The notes below the pieces were generated by a model, which did no database searches, had not been told where the DNA came from, and saw nothing but the letters and a program-made list of their open reading frames with translations. From positions 106,774-170,773 of the forward strand of contig NZ_JH976439.1 in assembly GCF_000306965.1 (NCBI RefSeq): 64,000 bases of DNA. The letters are read 5' to 3'. The translations under genes and the position numbers were made by a program. This document shows, piece by piece, positions 47,566-56,794 of this stretch (positions within the stretch are counted from its first letter, which is position 1; every line of letters begins with the position of its first letter). This stretch comes from Amphibacillus jilinensis Y1 (GTDB lineage: Bacteria > Bacillota > Bacilli > Bacillales > Amphibacillaceae).

Positions 47566-48150
47566 GTGACAAATGAAGTAACTTTCCCACTAATATCAGG
47601 GAATATCTCAATCGATTTGATTAACACTGAAGTCGTCCGCCACGGCACTCGACATGATTTGCTTACTCAACCAGAACATGTTATAGCATGGTTTCATACT
47701 TTAACAAAAAAAAGCATCATCATTAATCAACAATTTAATAAGGAGATAAAACATTGGGCGGAGGATGCATTACCACTTTTACGTGAAGTGCGTTCACTTC
47801 TTCGTGAAAGTTATGAAAAAATGGCAGACGAGAAAGTCCTTTCATCTGATTGGATCACTCATTTAGAATTATTAATTAAACAAGCTCCCTTTACTTATCA
47901 ATTGATAAATGATAAATTAATTCTTATTCCTATTGGAGAGCCCGCAAAAGCTTTAGTTTCCTTGATTGCATTAGATGCCTTAACCCTTTTTGACTCAGAT
48001 CAATTAAGCTATATACACCGCTGCGCTAATCCAGACTGTGTCTTGTTATTTATAGATACTCGTGGTAGACGAAAGTGGTGTTCAATGAAAATATGTGGAA
48101 ATCGGGAAAAAGTGACTCGTTATCAACAACAAAAGAAAAAAGAGAAATAA
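47566..48150 (+). CDS. CGNR zinc-finger transcription regulator
   Basis: A 194-residue protein with an N-terminal ABATE (stress-induced, ligand-binding) domain (SGNISIDLINTEVVRHGTRH, DLLTQPEHVIAWF) and a C-terminal CGNR zinc finger (RCANPDCVLLFIDT, then RRKWCSMKICGNREKV). It starts with GTG, 8 bases after AAGGAGG. It is full length, unlike the truncated relative at 9710. It is divergent from the MFS gene, as expected for its local regulator. Confidence 0.88.
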   Translation: MTNEVTFPLISGNISIDLINTEVVRHGTRHDLLTQPEHVIAWFHTLTKKSIIINQQFNKEIKHWAEDALPLLREVRSLLRESYEKMADEKVLSSDWITHLELLIKQAPFTYQLINDKLILIPIGEPAKALVSLIALDALTLFDSDQLSYIHRCANPDCVLLFIDTRGRRKWCSMKICGNREKVTRYQQQKKKEK

Positions 48151-48185
48151 GAGCTACTATTACTAGTACTCTTATTTCTCTTTTT
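48143..48185 (+). terminator. Terminator of the CGNR gene
   Basis: AAATAAGAG with GTACTCTTATTT forms a stem around the stop codon region, followed by CTCTTTTTG. Confidence 0.65.
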
Positions 48186-48244
48186 GTATATATAAGGCTA
48201 AATTGATAAATATTTCTCCTATCAAAACTATTCTAGAACATAAA

Positions 48245-49990
48245 TTACTTAGAATCTATTCTTGACTGGGCTCTCATATTCCTAATGGCTTTTACTAATT
48301 CTGCTTGCTCAGGTTCAATTTCATTCCACTTACTCCAAAAATCCACTGTATTACTTTCCGGCTTCAATTTAGGCTCCTTTAATTTAATTCTATTAGGCAG
48401 CAAGATTGCATCACCTAAAATAAGAGCCTCTCCAACATCTAATATAGGTAAACAATCAGTCACACCTTTTAGAGAATCCGGAACTAAGTTCTTAACAACA
48501 TTTTGGTCTCGATCATTCGTTAATCGTAACACAACAAAATTATTACATTGACTCAAAATTGTTCTGCTTACATCTGAGGGCCTTTGACTCACAACGAATA
48601 ATGAGACTCCATATTTACGCCCCTCTTTTGCAATTCTCTCAAAGTTATAAAGAGCTTGTTTTTGAACCGAATCAGCATTATCTTTTACTGGTAAATAAAG
48701 ATGCGCCTCATCGCAAAGTAAAGTGAAAGGAGTCCTTTTATCATTTTTCATCCAAAATTGAACATCATATAAAATTCTAGCTAAAGTACCAGTAACAACA
48801 GGTAAAATATCTGAAGGAACTTCGGAGAAATCAATGATTTTTATTCCTTTACTATCTTCATTCATAGATAATAACTTTGAAATAAAAGTATTTAACCAAT
48901 TGTAATTATTACATTCCTCTCTAGGGTTATATAAAAATGCATACCTTTTATCTTCAACCTTTGTTTCTAATCTTGAAATAAATCGTGTGAGTTTCCCATT
49001 CCAATCTCCTTTTACCATTCCTTTGGCACCTTGCTTCATACCTATATCATCTTCTTTAAGTAATGCTATTAAATCCAGTATTGAATAAGGGATTGGAGAG
49101 TCTACTGTAAATGATCTTTTCACACTTTCATCATTTTGATCCTCTACGCTAGTCATTTTTAGAGTTTTCAAATGTGCAGTGAATCTAGAAGCTTGATTCG
49201 GAGCATTACTATCACTTCTATCTAAGATAGTTGAAAGTATTTCTTCACGGTTTAACATCCAAAATGGCAAATATATTAGATTAGTATCTTCACTATCTAA
49301 GTCACCTGCACCAGCTATTTTAAATCCTTTAGCAATTTTACTTTCTCCTTTTGTTAACGAAGCATACTCTCCGTGCATATCAAAAACAATTATATTTGGG
49401 TATCTTAATTCACTTGCCTTTTCAAGAATTGTTGCCACACACCAACTTTTCCCTGAACCAGTACTTCCAAGCACACTAGCATGCCTCTGAAAAAGTTTAT
49501 CACCATCTAGTATCGCCTGAGAATTTGTATCGTTAGCGAAATTTCCAACTATAAGCTTTTGACTTTTTTTAACTTCATTATCTAAAATGTTCATAAAGCG
49601 TTGTAAATTTTCACCATTCACTAAATAACATTCGCTATCAACATTTGGAAAAAGATTAACCCCTCTCTTGAAAAGATTACGTTTGGTTCCATCTACACTT
49701 TTAAATGTTCCAATCAAAGTTGCTCTAATTAAGTCATTGGTGCTAGTTTCCATGTCTTCCTCTTCTATTTCATCCATAACTAACATGTCAAGTTGAGAAC
49801 GGGTCACCTTCTCTATTAGGCATATTAATAGTTCATGTTCAAAATTACCTTTTACTGCCATTATATGGCCGATACTTAATTTGGTCATAATCTCAGAGTT
49901 GTCCACATTCACAATTATGTTGGATGTATCAACACCTATAACCCTTCCTACTTTATTATCACTTGTTAAATTGAAAATTGTTTTTTCCAT
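48245..49990 (-). CDS. herA: HerA-type hexameric ATPase of a SIR2-HerA defence pair
   Basis: A 581-residue HerA/FtsK-like ATPase: N-terminal HAS-barrel region (about residues 1-110), Walker A GSTGSGKS (175-182), DMHGEYASL, Walker B LLCDEAHLYLP, and an arginine-rich C-terminus (SQRPSDVSRTILSQCNNFVV). In the SIR2-HerA (Nezha) system HerA assembles with the SIR2 NADase and switches on NAD depletion or DNA cleavage during phage infection. Its ATG (49990) is one base after the SIR2 stop; GAGGCGG lies inside the end of the SIR2 gene, so the two are coupled. Confidence 0.9.
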   Translation of the reverse strand: MEKTIFNLTSDNKVGRVIGVDTSNIIVNVDNSEIMTKLSIGHIMAVKGNFEHELLICLIEKVTRSQLDMLVMDEIEEEDMETSTNDLIRATLIGTFKSVDGTKRNLFKRGVNLFPNVDSECYLVNGENLQRFMNILDNEVKKSQKLIVGNFANDTNSQAILDGDKLFQRHASVLGSTGSGKSWCVATILEKASELRYPNIIVFDMHGEYASLTKGESKIAKGFKIAGAGDLDSEDTNLIYLPFWMLNREEILSTILDRSDSNAPNQASRFTAHLKTLKMTSVEDQNDESVKRSFTVDSPIPYSILDLIALLKEDDIGMKQGAKGMVKGDWNGKLTRFISRLETKVEDKRYAFLYNPREECNNYNWLNTFISKLLSMNEDSKGIKIIDFSEVPSDILPVVTGTLARILYDVQFWMKNDKRTPFTLLCDEAHLYLPVKDNADSVQKQALYNFERIAKEGRKYGVSLFVVSQRPSDVSRTILSQCNNFVVLRLTNDRDQNVVKNLVPDSLKGVTDCLPILDVGEALILGDAILLPNRIKLKEPKLKPESNTVDFWSKWNEIEPEQAELVKAIRNMRAQSRIDSK

Positions 49991-49991
49991 T

Positions 49992-51056
49992 TCAAAACAC
50001 CGCCTCATTTAATTTATCAATATCCCACAAGTCGACTCCGTTAATCCGGTACGTATTGTCTCTATAAAAAACCTCAGTTCCCGAACATCCTCCACCTTCA
50101 AAGTAAGAAAGTGCAATTACATTTCCTTTACCTTCAATTATTTTTTTTGTATTGTCACTTAGAGTTCTTGTCAAGACCAGGGTTGGAATACCATTCATAA
50201 TGCGTCGCTTTAAATGCGTTTCTAAATGTTCATCATTAAAACCATAGCCAATAATAATAAATTTTGAGGCTGTATCAATAGCTATATTTGCTTTTGCCCT
50301 ATGTATATCAAAAGGAGTGTCATATCCATTCCTATACTTGTTTGCTCCTGGTGTTATGATTAACCGTTCAATATTTAAATCAATAGCTGTACTAATAGGT
50401 TTACCGTTAGACCAGTACCAATTCAGACATCCGTGTGGCTTATAGATTAATACTTTTTTAGTAAAAACCTTTCTGACTACTTTTCCACTTCTTTCTACTC
50501 TTTCGCAAAAGCTCATTTGGCTCCTTTTTTCATTTAATTCAGAGATGTTTTTCCCATAAAATAAATTATCTACCGGTATACCCTCAACCTCGCACGCAAT
50601 CTCTATTAACCTATCGTAATTAGTGCAAATTACAACTAAGCCAGTTTCAGGTATTCTAAATCTTTTGATAAAATTTGAAAAACGTAATTTGTTCTCACCG
50701 GTAGTCACCCTATGTATTACTTGTCTTTCCTCTTCTTTTATATAATTTGTGGTTACTTTACGAATAGCTACTTCTATATCTTCATTAGGCGGATACTTTA
50801 AGAGTGTCGCCTCCAAATTTGCATCATCTTTTACAAGGCCTTCGTTATTAAGTAAGTCATTTTTTATATTGTCCCACTGCCTCAGGCTATCTTCTTTTAT
50901 TTCCTCTGGTACTTTTTTTATAAGTTCTGCGGCTAATCCCCACATTCCAGGTAAGCCCTCTGCACATGAAAGCCCAGATCCCACTACCAAGACTGTATTA
51001 CTACTAAAAAAAGATTGTATTTCTCTATAAAGCTTATCTTTTACACTATCATCCAT
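49992..51056 (-). CDS. SIR2-like NADase of a SIR2-HerA defence pair
   Basis: A 354-residue SIR2-domain protein. NAD-binding GSGLS is at residues 26-30, the TNYD motif at 145-148, and the catalytic histidine in KPHGC at H208; a GYGFND motif follows. All residues expected for NAD hydrolysis are present. In characterised SIR2-HerA systems the complex depletes NAD and stops phage growth by killing or arresting the cell. An AGGGAGG site precedes the ATG. It lies next to tnsE as transposon cargo. The two-gene operon is complete. Confidence 0.9.
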   Translation of the reverse strand: MDDSVKDKLYREIQSFFSSNTVLVVGSGLSCAEGLPGMWGLAAELIKKVPEEIKEDSLRQWDNIKNDLLNNEGLVKDDANLEATLLKYPPNEDIEVAIRKVTTNYIKEEERQVIHRVTTGENKLRFSNFIKRFRIPETGLVVICTNYDRLIEIACEVEGIPVDNLFYGKNISELNEKRSQMSFCERVERSGKVVRKVFTKKVLIYKPHGCLNWYWSNGKPISTAIDLNIERLIITPGANKYRNGYDTPFDIHRAKANIAIDTASKFIIIGYGFNDEHLETHLKRRIMNGIPTLVLTRTLSDNTKKIIEGKGNVIALSYFEGGGCSGTEVFYRDNTYRINGVDLWDIDKLNEAVF

Positions 51057-51258
51057 TAGTCAACCTCCCTTAACTTTAGAAATTCTAAAGCAGAAAATTA
51101 TATGTTAGCTATTAAGCCCAAAAATTATACCAACTAAATAAGTAATTATGCCTAGTAAACTCTTATTTAATTACCATTATAACCCAAATCAATGTAACAC
51201 GAGTCTTTCATCACCAATTTAAGGTTGGAATTTATGAAAAATTTCATTTTTTATTTGT

Positions 51259-52794
51259 TCACTTTATCAACTTGTTAAATAAAGCTTCTGCTCTATGAAA
51301 AACTCCTTTAGAACTATGCTTGGATTTTGTTACATTAACCTCTTTAGTTTCAATGTTTTCTAAAGATTTTCTTGACCATGTCCCACTATCATTCACAAGA
51401 TTCACTAGCAGTTGATTAATTATAGACTTCCAATCTTGGATTATTGGAGATGTTAAAATCAACATAGATAAAGATCGATTTTCTCGCTGAACTTCTATAA
51501 TGTTGAAACTTTGACCGTTCCATACCATAACTTCTGCAATAACATATTGCCGTTTAGTAAAATTGTCACTCAATTTGGTAAATCGACGTTCTCCAAGGCC
51601 TTCCGGCAATGTATCTGTGAAAGCACGTATCATTTTCACTTCGGGAAATTGCTCCATCACCTTTAGAACATTAATAAAGTCTTGTAATTCTCCTTGAGCC
51701 TGAATTTCATTCAACATTTGATGTTCCAACCCACGCCCTAGTTGGTGTCCACCACTATCCGCCGTAGAACGTATTGAATCATTGTTTATGTAATACTTCT
51801 TTGTATTTTCATCTTCTGTCGTACGTTGTTTAGTGGGATTACCTTTTACTCGCTCGATTTTAGGTACAGTCGTGTATTCATGCTTTAACTGATTCATTTG
51901 AACAAGGTCAAAATCATCAGTCGCCCCATCCAATTGTTCGTCTAGTATAAATCCATCTTCATCTGCTCTTTTATTCAGCTTTCGGTAAGTTGTTTTCTTT
52001 GCTTCTTCAGACTTCTCTCTTTCTTGTATTTCTGGATGAGAGAGTGAGAGGTGTTCATACGGAATATGCTTATTCTTCACATTAACGATTTGTAGTACAG
52101 TCCTGCTATGTCTAGTCTCCTTAACTCTAGCTGTAAGAGTAAGTGGCTTAGTAAATGACCATTCAAATTTTAATACTTGCTCCTGAAGCCAAGTAAATGA
52201 CACATTTTCAAACATTTGTCGCAAATCGCTATTTGTTAACAACCAAGCTAACTGGTAAACAAAAGGTGTCTTTGTGTACTTTTTTTCATATTGAGAAGAA
52301 AAACTAAGATGCATTTTATTAGTTTGATAGATTTCTGTGAAGAATTGAGGAAATGAATTCGATTCAAATAAACGATAAAGAAAAAAGCCATTTGGTGCTA
52401 ATATACTTCGTAAGACTTCAATCACTGGCAAAATGATGTTCTTTCCATTAGAAGGGAATACGAAACTTCGGGATGTAGCACGATCAGTGCTACCTCGGAT
52501 ATTCCAAGGCTTCTCATAATATTTGACTATATTCGGATAAATAGTGATATCTACCTCCCGTACACCCTGAGGAGGAAAACTTGTTGTTATAACTCCGTCA
52601 GTGTAGAAGTGCTGAATAGCTAAACAAGGTAGTGAACCCCAATCCATCATCAATTTTTCTGTCCGACCACGTGCATGAAAGTAAGCATAAATCATCATTT
52701 TATTATTTTTGCGGAAGGGCTCACCAATCCAAATTAATTCAGCTTTTACTCCTTTAACAAATGGCCAAAACAGTTTAACCTGTTGTTTGCTCAT
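51259..52794 (-). CDS. tnsE: TnsE-like target selector
   Basis: A 511-residue protein at the tnsE position with the TnsE plan: an N-terminal domain (KLFWPFVKGVKAELIWIGEP), a middle acidic linker (about residues 270-350), and the C-terminal TnsE domain (GGHQLGRGLEHQMLNEIQ, FNIIEVQRENRSLSMLILTS). E. coli TnsE is 538 residues and directs Tn7 to replicating DNA and plasmids through the sliding clamp. So this element could have both target pathways. An AGGAAGTG site precedes the ATG. It lies 72 bases after tnsD. Confidence 0.85.
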   Translation of the reverse strand: MSKQQVKLFWPFVKGVKAELIWIGEPFRKNNKMMIYAYFHARGRTEKLMMDWGSLPCLAIQHFYTDGVITTSFPPQGVREVDITIYPNIVKYYEKPWNIRGSTDRATSRSFVFPSNGKNIILPVIEVLRSILAPNGFFLYRLFESNSFPQFFTEIYQTNKMHLSFSSQYEKKYTKTPFVYQLAWLLTNSDLRQMFENVSFTWLQEQVLKFEWSFTKPLTLTARVKETRHSRTVLQIVNVKNKHIPYEHLSLSHPEIQEREKSEEAKKTTYRKLNKRADEDGFILDEQLDGATDDFDLVQMNQLKHEYTTVPKIERVKGNPTKQRTTEDENTKKYYINNDSIRSTADSGGHQLGRGLEHQMLNEIQAQGELQDFINVLKVMEQFPEVKMIRAFTDTLPEGLGERRFTKLSDNFTKRQYVIAEVMVWNGQSFNIIEVQRENRSLSMLILTSPIIQDWKSIINQLLVNLVNDSGTWSRKSLENIETKEVNVTKSKHSSKGVFHRAEALFNKLIK

Positions 52795-52866
52795 AACTTT
52801 TCACTTCCTGTTTTGTTCGTAAATATTCTTCCAAATACGGTTTTATTTCATGAAAATGATGTGACT

Positions 52867-54642
52867 TCACAGCTCCAATACGCTGTACTTTCCATAATAC
52901 AACTGGTTCTTGCCTCTGTAATATTCGATCAATAATCTTACAACAACGTCTGATTTGGAATTGCTGAGTAGATTCCGCAATTTCAGACAGGAGCTTTTTA
53001 GTACGGGGTAGTTTATCAGGTGTTTCTCCAAGTTTGATAATATTCCAAGTCGTTTTCCAACAATCGAGATTGTAATCCGGATAGGTTTACCTAGTTCAAT
53101 TAGTTCTTTGTAAAGTTTTTTCACCATAGAGCAGTATTCATGGTCACGTAAGGCCCAATCGACAATTACTTGATTATTTTTTCTCTCCTGGATTGTAGGC
53201 AACTGTTCAAACAGCCATTCTTTATCGCGACGATACAAGTACATATACTCTTTTGGGAAACACTTACGAATTTGTGTTCTTGAACAACTTGGGTATTGCC
53301 GTATTCCTTTTAATAATTGCTTTCGATAAATTAGCAACGTCGAAGGAATATCATTTTCTGATAATCTTTCAATTTTTATCTCTGAAGAAAGATATTTTTT
53401 TACCGTTTTCGAATCTACATCAAGCATTTTAGCTAATGTTCTTGTACTGTACGTCCCTTCGGCTTCTAGCTCACGTAGTTTAGCCTTCCAGATGTCTCCA
53501 AACGCTTTTATACGTCCAATACGATATTTATCTTCAGATAATCTATCAGGACCCTTTCTAGCATAAATAAAGCCACAAGAGCATTCAAACGTGCCAATGG
53601 GTGCATTTGATTTAAAATCCCTTGTAACATTTACTTCATGAATCACAAATTCCTTATAATGATTAGCTGCTTTATTTAAACAAGGCCATGGGCCACTACC
53701 GAAGGGACCTGTATCAGCTTCAATTTGTAAAAAGGACTCAACATCTTGTTCTAAGAAATAAAGCATAAGCAAATGACGGAAAGGATGTACATGACGTTTT
53801 AGATTGCGTGTAATGACCTTCAGCCAATTGTATTCATCATTTACGTTGATTGCTGACTCATACTTATCTAAAAATCCTTTTGGAAACTTTGATCGAAATA
53901 CCTTGTATAGCTCATTTTGCCTAAGTCGATTAGAAGTTGTTACTAAATTACGCTCTCGTAAAAGAGCACGATATTTAAGATTAATAGATTCTCTTGAAAA
54001 TTGTTGTATTGGAACTTGCAGGAGTTGATGGCCCATCTTTGCTAAAGCGATTTGAATGGCTACAAACTCCTTTGGTTCAACTTCTTGGATCATCGATAAG
54101 TTCATTAGTTTTTTATCAAATCGAATAAACTCAATTCTACTCTGCTTTGAAAAATCGATAGGATACTTCTTTAATTTTTGTTCATGATATGCGCAGAAAT
54201 CAATCCCTTGTAACTGATGCTCACGGTGAATATAGGGTTCTCCATGTTGCTCAATATCATTAGTTGCGCACTCTGGGCAATAAAAGAGACCATCCTTTTT
54301 ACAAATACCTCCTGCGACCATTCCTAGCCTGGTATAAAGTCCTTGTCCGTCTCCTTGAAAATCTTGTAGAAGTTCTTCCTGACGGTGCTTGGAAAGAAAC
54401 GGAGCATAGTAAGGGTAAATTGTATGGTAAGCTAATAGAGATTCAATAGAATAGTTGGAACCTAATTGCTCAACTAGTACAGAAAAATGGCTGCCAATCT
54501 CTACACTTGGTATAACAGAACGACTTTGAAATACTTCTTCCAACGTATCTTTGCAATCAATATTCCCACTGTAACAGTGATAGCGTGCGACCGCCGAATA
54601 AATCAATTCATCTGGATATGGATCAGTAAAGAATGGCAGCAT
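52867..54642 (-). CDS. tnsD: TnsD (TniQ family) attTn7-binding protein
   Basis: A 591-residue TniQ-family protein beginning MLPFFTDPYPDELIYSAVAR. It has a zinc-finger cluster (YCPECATNDIEQHGEPYIHR, then IDFCAYHEQKL, about residues 118-160), a second Cys pair (FECSCGFIYARKGPD) and a C-terminal helix-turn-helix (TRTLAKMLDVDSKTVKKYL). TnsD recognises the 3' end of glmS and recruits TnsC. The element lies exactly at glmS, consistent with this. An AGGAGG site precedes the ATG. It is longer than E. coli TnsD (508 residues) because of extra C-terminal repeats. Confidence 0.92.
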   Translation of the reverse strand: MLPFFTDPYPDELIYSAVARYHCYSGNIDCKDTLEEVFQSRSVIPSVEIGSHFSVLVEQLGSNYSIESLLAYHTIYPYYAPFLSKHRQEELLQDFQGDGQGLYTRLGMVAGGICKKDGLFYCPECATNDIEQHGEPYIHREHQLQGIDFCAYHEQKLKKYPIDFSKQSRIEFIRFDKKLMNLSMIQEVEPKEFVAIQIALAKMGHQLLQVPIQQFSRESINLKYRALLRERNLVTTSNRLRQNELYKVFRSKFPKGFLDKYESAINVNDEYNWLKVITRNLKRHVHPFRHLLMLYFLEQDVESFLQIEADTGPFGSGPWPCLNKAANHYKEFVIHEVNVTRDFKSNAPIGTFECSCGFIYARKGPDRLSEDKYRIGRIKAFGDIWKAKLRELEAEGTYSTRTLAKMLDVDSKTVKKYLSSEIKIERLSENDIPSTLLIYRKQLLKGIRQYPSCSRTQIRKCFPKEYMYLYRRDKEWLFEQLPTIQERKNNQVIVDWALRDHEYCSMVKKLYKELIELGKPIRITISIVGKRLGILSNLEKHLINYPVLKSSCLKLRNLLSNSKSDVVVRLLIEYYRGKNQLYYGKYSVLEL

Positions 54643-54653
54643 GTAATTTCCTC

Positions 54654-55037
54654 CTAGTAGAATTCCTCCAAAGGATTTTTAATGTATCCATTTGCTTTTA
54701 ATAATTCATAAGGGTGTTGCTTTTTGTCTAACGCTTGCTTTCTTAGCTTTAGCAATGGTAGAATCTTTTCATTTTTTGCTTTTGCCTTTGTTTTTTGATC
54801 TTTCTTTTGTTGATTTAACACAATCGCCTGCTGAATCACATCTGCTTTAAGCTGATTAAATTCAGTATCAAGTGGATTTCCCTCAACTATATTTTGTGCA
54901 AGCTTTTTAATATCGTTTTCTTTCAAACTATCAAAAATACCAAGGGCTGCTACTTCAACACTTAAGTTCCCAATCATGTCTTGACGTTTATACTCGATTG
55001 TATTTTGACGCTCCCTCAATAAATTAATATATTCTTA
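54654..55037 (-). pseudogene. tnsC: 3' part of tnsC cut off by an IS110 element
   Basis: A 121-residue frame between tnsD and the IS110 element starts only at a TTG and reads RERQNTIEYKRQDMIGNLSV, then FDSLKENDIKKLAQNIVEGN and ends LKANGYIKNPLEEF. Its helical pattern fits the C-terminal region of TnsC proteins. Added to the 444 residues encoded on the other side of the IS, the total (about 565) equals a normal TnsC (E. coli 555). I infer one gene split in two; an independent small protein remains possible. Confidence 0.58.
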
Positions 55038-55099
55038 GAATTTCAACGCTTTACTTCTTATTTCTCTTGATTACTTGAAGCTCACGCCAGGTGCACTTA

Positions 55100-55404
55100 C
55101 TATTGTTTCTAAATTATAATAAATATGGAATTTAGATGACATACGTCGGACAAGGTAACGGACTTTTTTCCATTAAATGGTTAATAACGTATGATCGCAC
55201 AATGGATCTCCACTTTCACATGGCGGTGGACCCTCCCACGTCTCTCGGCGTCAATGCGCGTAAATTCCTTCGTTCGACCTGACCATGGTGGAGGCCGGAA
55301 ATGCTCCTTTAGTGGGTCGTTGCCCTGATGGATGTAATAACGACCGGCTTCTCCGTGCTTCAATTGTCAAAAGTTTGATTGTAAAACGATGGTACTGTTT
55401 TTTG
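55100..55404 (-). ncRNA. Candidate IS110 bridge/seek RNA
   Basis: About 300 bases 3' of the transposase stop are much more GC-rich than the neighbourhood and contain several short complementary pairs (for example CCGGTCGTT, GGGCAACGACCC and the GTGGGAGGGTCCACC region) but no convincing gene. IS110-family transposases are guided by such RNAs, encoded in a non-coding end of the element. Blocks of the sequence are conserved in a diverged copy at 40808-40905. Exact ends and guide loops are not defined. Confidence 0.6.
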
Positions 55405-56691
55405 TTATGCTGCTTCCGGTGTGTCTGAAATCATTGGGATATCCCGAATCATTTGTTCTTCACTGAATGTGCAGTTTCGTGTACCTATTAAGAAAAAGAT
55501 CTTAATTAATTTCCTGCTTAATGCGATAAAAGATTGCTTTCCTGACAATGGATTGGTCGTTCGATAGCGATAATAATGGTGTAGTTGTTTAAAACCATCA
55601 TTGTGTAATGATAAGGGTCTGGCCACTTGATACAATAAGTTTCGCAGTCTTTTACGTCCTCGTTTGGTGATAGTTGTCTGACCCTTGAAGTAACCTGATT
55701 GGTTCAACTTTAAATTTAATCCCGCTAATTTAATGATTTGGCGTGGATCTTGATAATTCGATAAATCACCAACTTCTGCGAAAAAACCAGCAACAGTAAT
55801 GGCGCTGACACCTTTGATCGCCATCATCTCTTCAGAACCAGGGATGTGAAGAACGAGTTCTTTTAGTTGTGCTTCGAGAGCGATTAGTCGTTCTTCCAAC
55901 GCCTGATACTGATCAAGAAGATAACGAATCTCTTGGCGTCCCATTTGTAATCCTACTTGAAGGCCCACGCTATTTTCTGCTACTTCTTTTAAGGCCTGAA
56001 TACGTTTGATTCCCACTGCCCGTGTTGCAGCCTGTTTGACTTCCATCAGTAAGGTTTCTTCAGATGCCGCTCGAATATCTTCTGGCAAATAACCCTTATC
56101 TAGTAAATGGAAGGCAGCTTTTCCTGTCCAATCTTTAAAGACCGTCAGAAACTCTGGGAAATAGCGATCTAATGCATTATGCATTTGCGCTTTAATCGAC
56201 GCTATATCCTCTTGAATCATGTCATAGAGCTTCATACCTTCTCGCAATTCCGCATAAACATCCTCTGGTAACGTTGGTTCGTGGTAACGACCGTCACGCA
56301 TGACCTGTGCGATGACTTTCGCATCTTTTGTGTCATTCTTCGTTGGAGAATCGTCGTCCATTTCCTTGAACCGCTTTACCTTCATCGGATTGACAACCAC
56401 CACGGAAATGTCTCGCGCCTTCAAATAATAGGCTAGATTAAGCCAATAGTGGCCAGTAGGTTCCATACCAATTAGTAAATTAGGTCGGTCATGTTGCTCG
56501 GACAGGTTTTTGGCCCATTCTATCAACGCTAAGAACCCTTGATAAGAATTGGTGAATACCAGTCGTTTCACCAGATCTCGACCACGATCATCTATTGCCC
56601 GTGCTACATGTTTGTGTTTGGCTACATCAACCCCAATGATCAAGCTTTGCTCGTTGACTTGTGCTATTCGTTTATTTTGTGTAAAATCCAT
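55405..56691 (-). CDS. IS110-family DEDD transposase
   Basis: A 428-residue recombinase. The N-terminal RuvC-like DEDD domain has LIIGVDVAKHKHVARAID, GMEPTGHYWLNLAYYL and KNDTKDAKVIAQVMRDGRY. The C-terminal Tnp-20 domain has MMAIKGVSAITVAGFFAEVG and the nucleophile serine in NPLSGKQSFIALS. All catalytic acids appear present, so it may be active. A GAAGGAGG site precedes the ATG. It reads in the same direction as the tns operon. Confidence 0.93.
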   Translation of the reverse strand: MDFTQNKRIAQVNEQSLIIGVDVAKHKHVARAIDDRGRDLVKRLVFTNSYQGFLALIEWAKNLSEQHDRPNLLIGMEPTGHYWLNLAYYLKARDISVVVVNPMKVKRFKEMDDDSPTKNDTKDAKVIAQVMRDGRYHEPTLPEDVYAELREGMKLYDMIQEDIASIKAQMHNALDRYFPEFLTVFKDWTGKAAFHLLDKGYLPEDIRAASEETLLMEVKQAATRAVGIKRIQALKEVAENSVGLQVGLQMGRQEIRYLLDQYQALEERLIALEAQLKELVLHIPGSEEMMAIKGVSAITVAGFFAEVGDLSNYQDPRQIIKLAGLNLKLNQSGYFKGQTTITKRGRKRLRNLLYQVARPLSLHNDGFKQLHHYYRYRTTNPLSGKQSFIALSRKLIKIFFLIGTRNCTFSEEQMIRDIPMISDTPEAA

Positions 56692-56794
56692 ATTAGAAGT
56701 CCTCCTTCGGTACTTAATTCGAGGTCATGCATGACACTCTCTATCGTACCAGGGGGACTTTTTTTATGCATTTGTCAGATTCGGCGATTATCCT

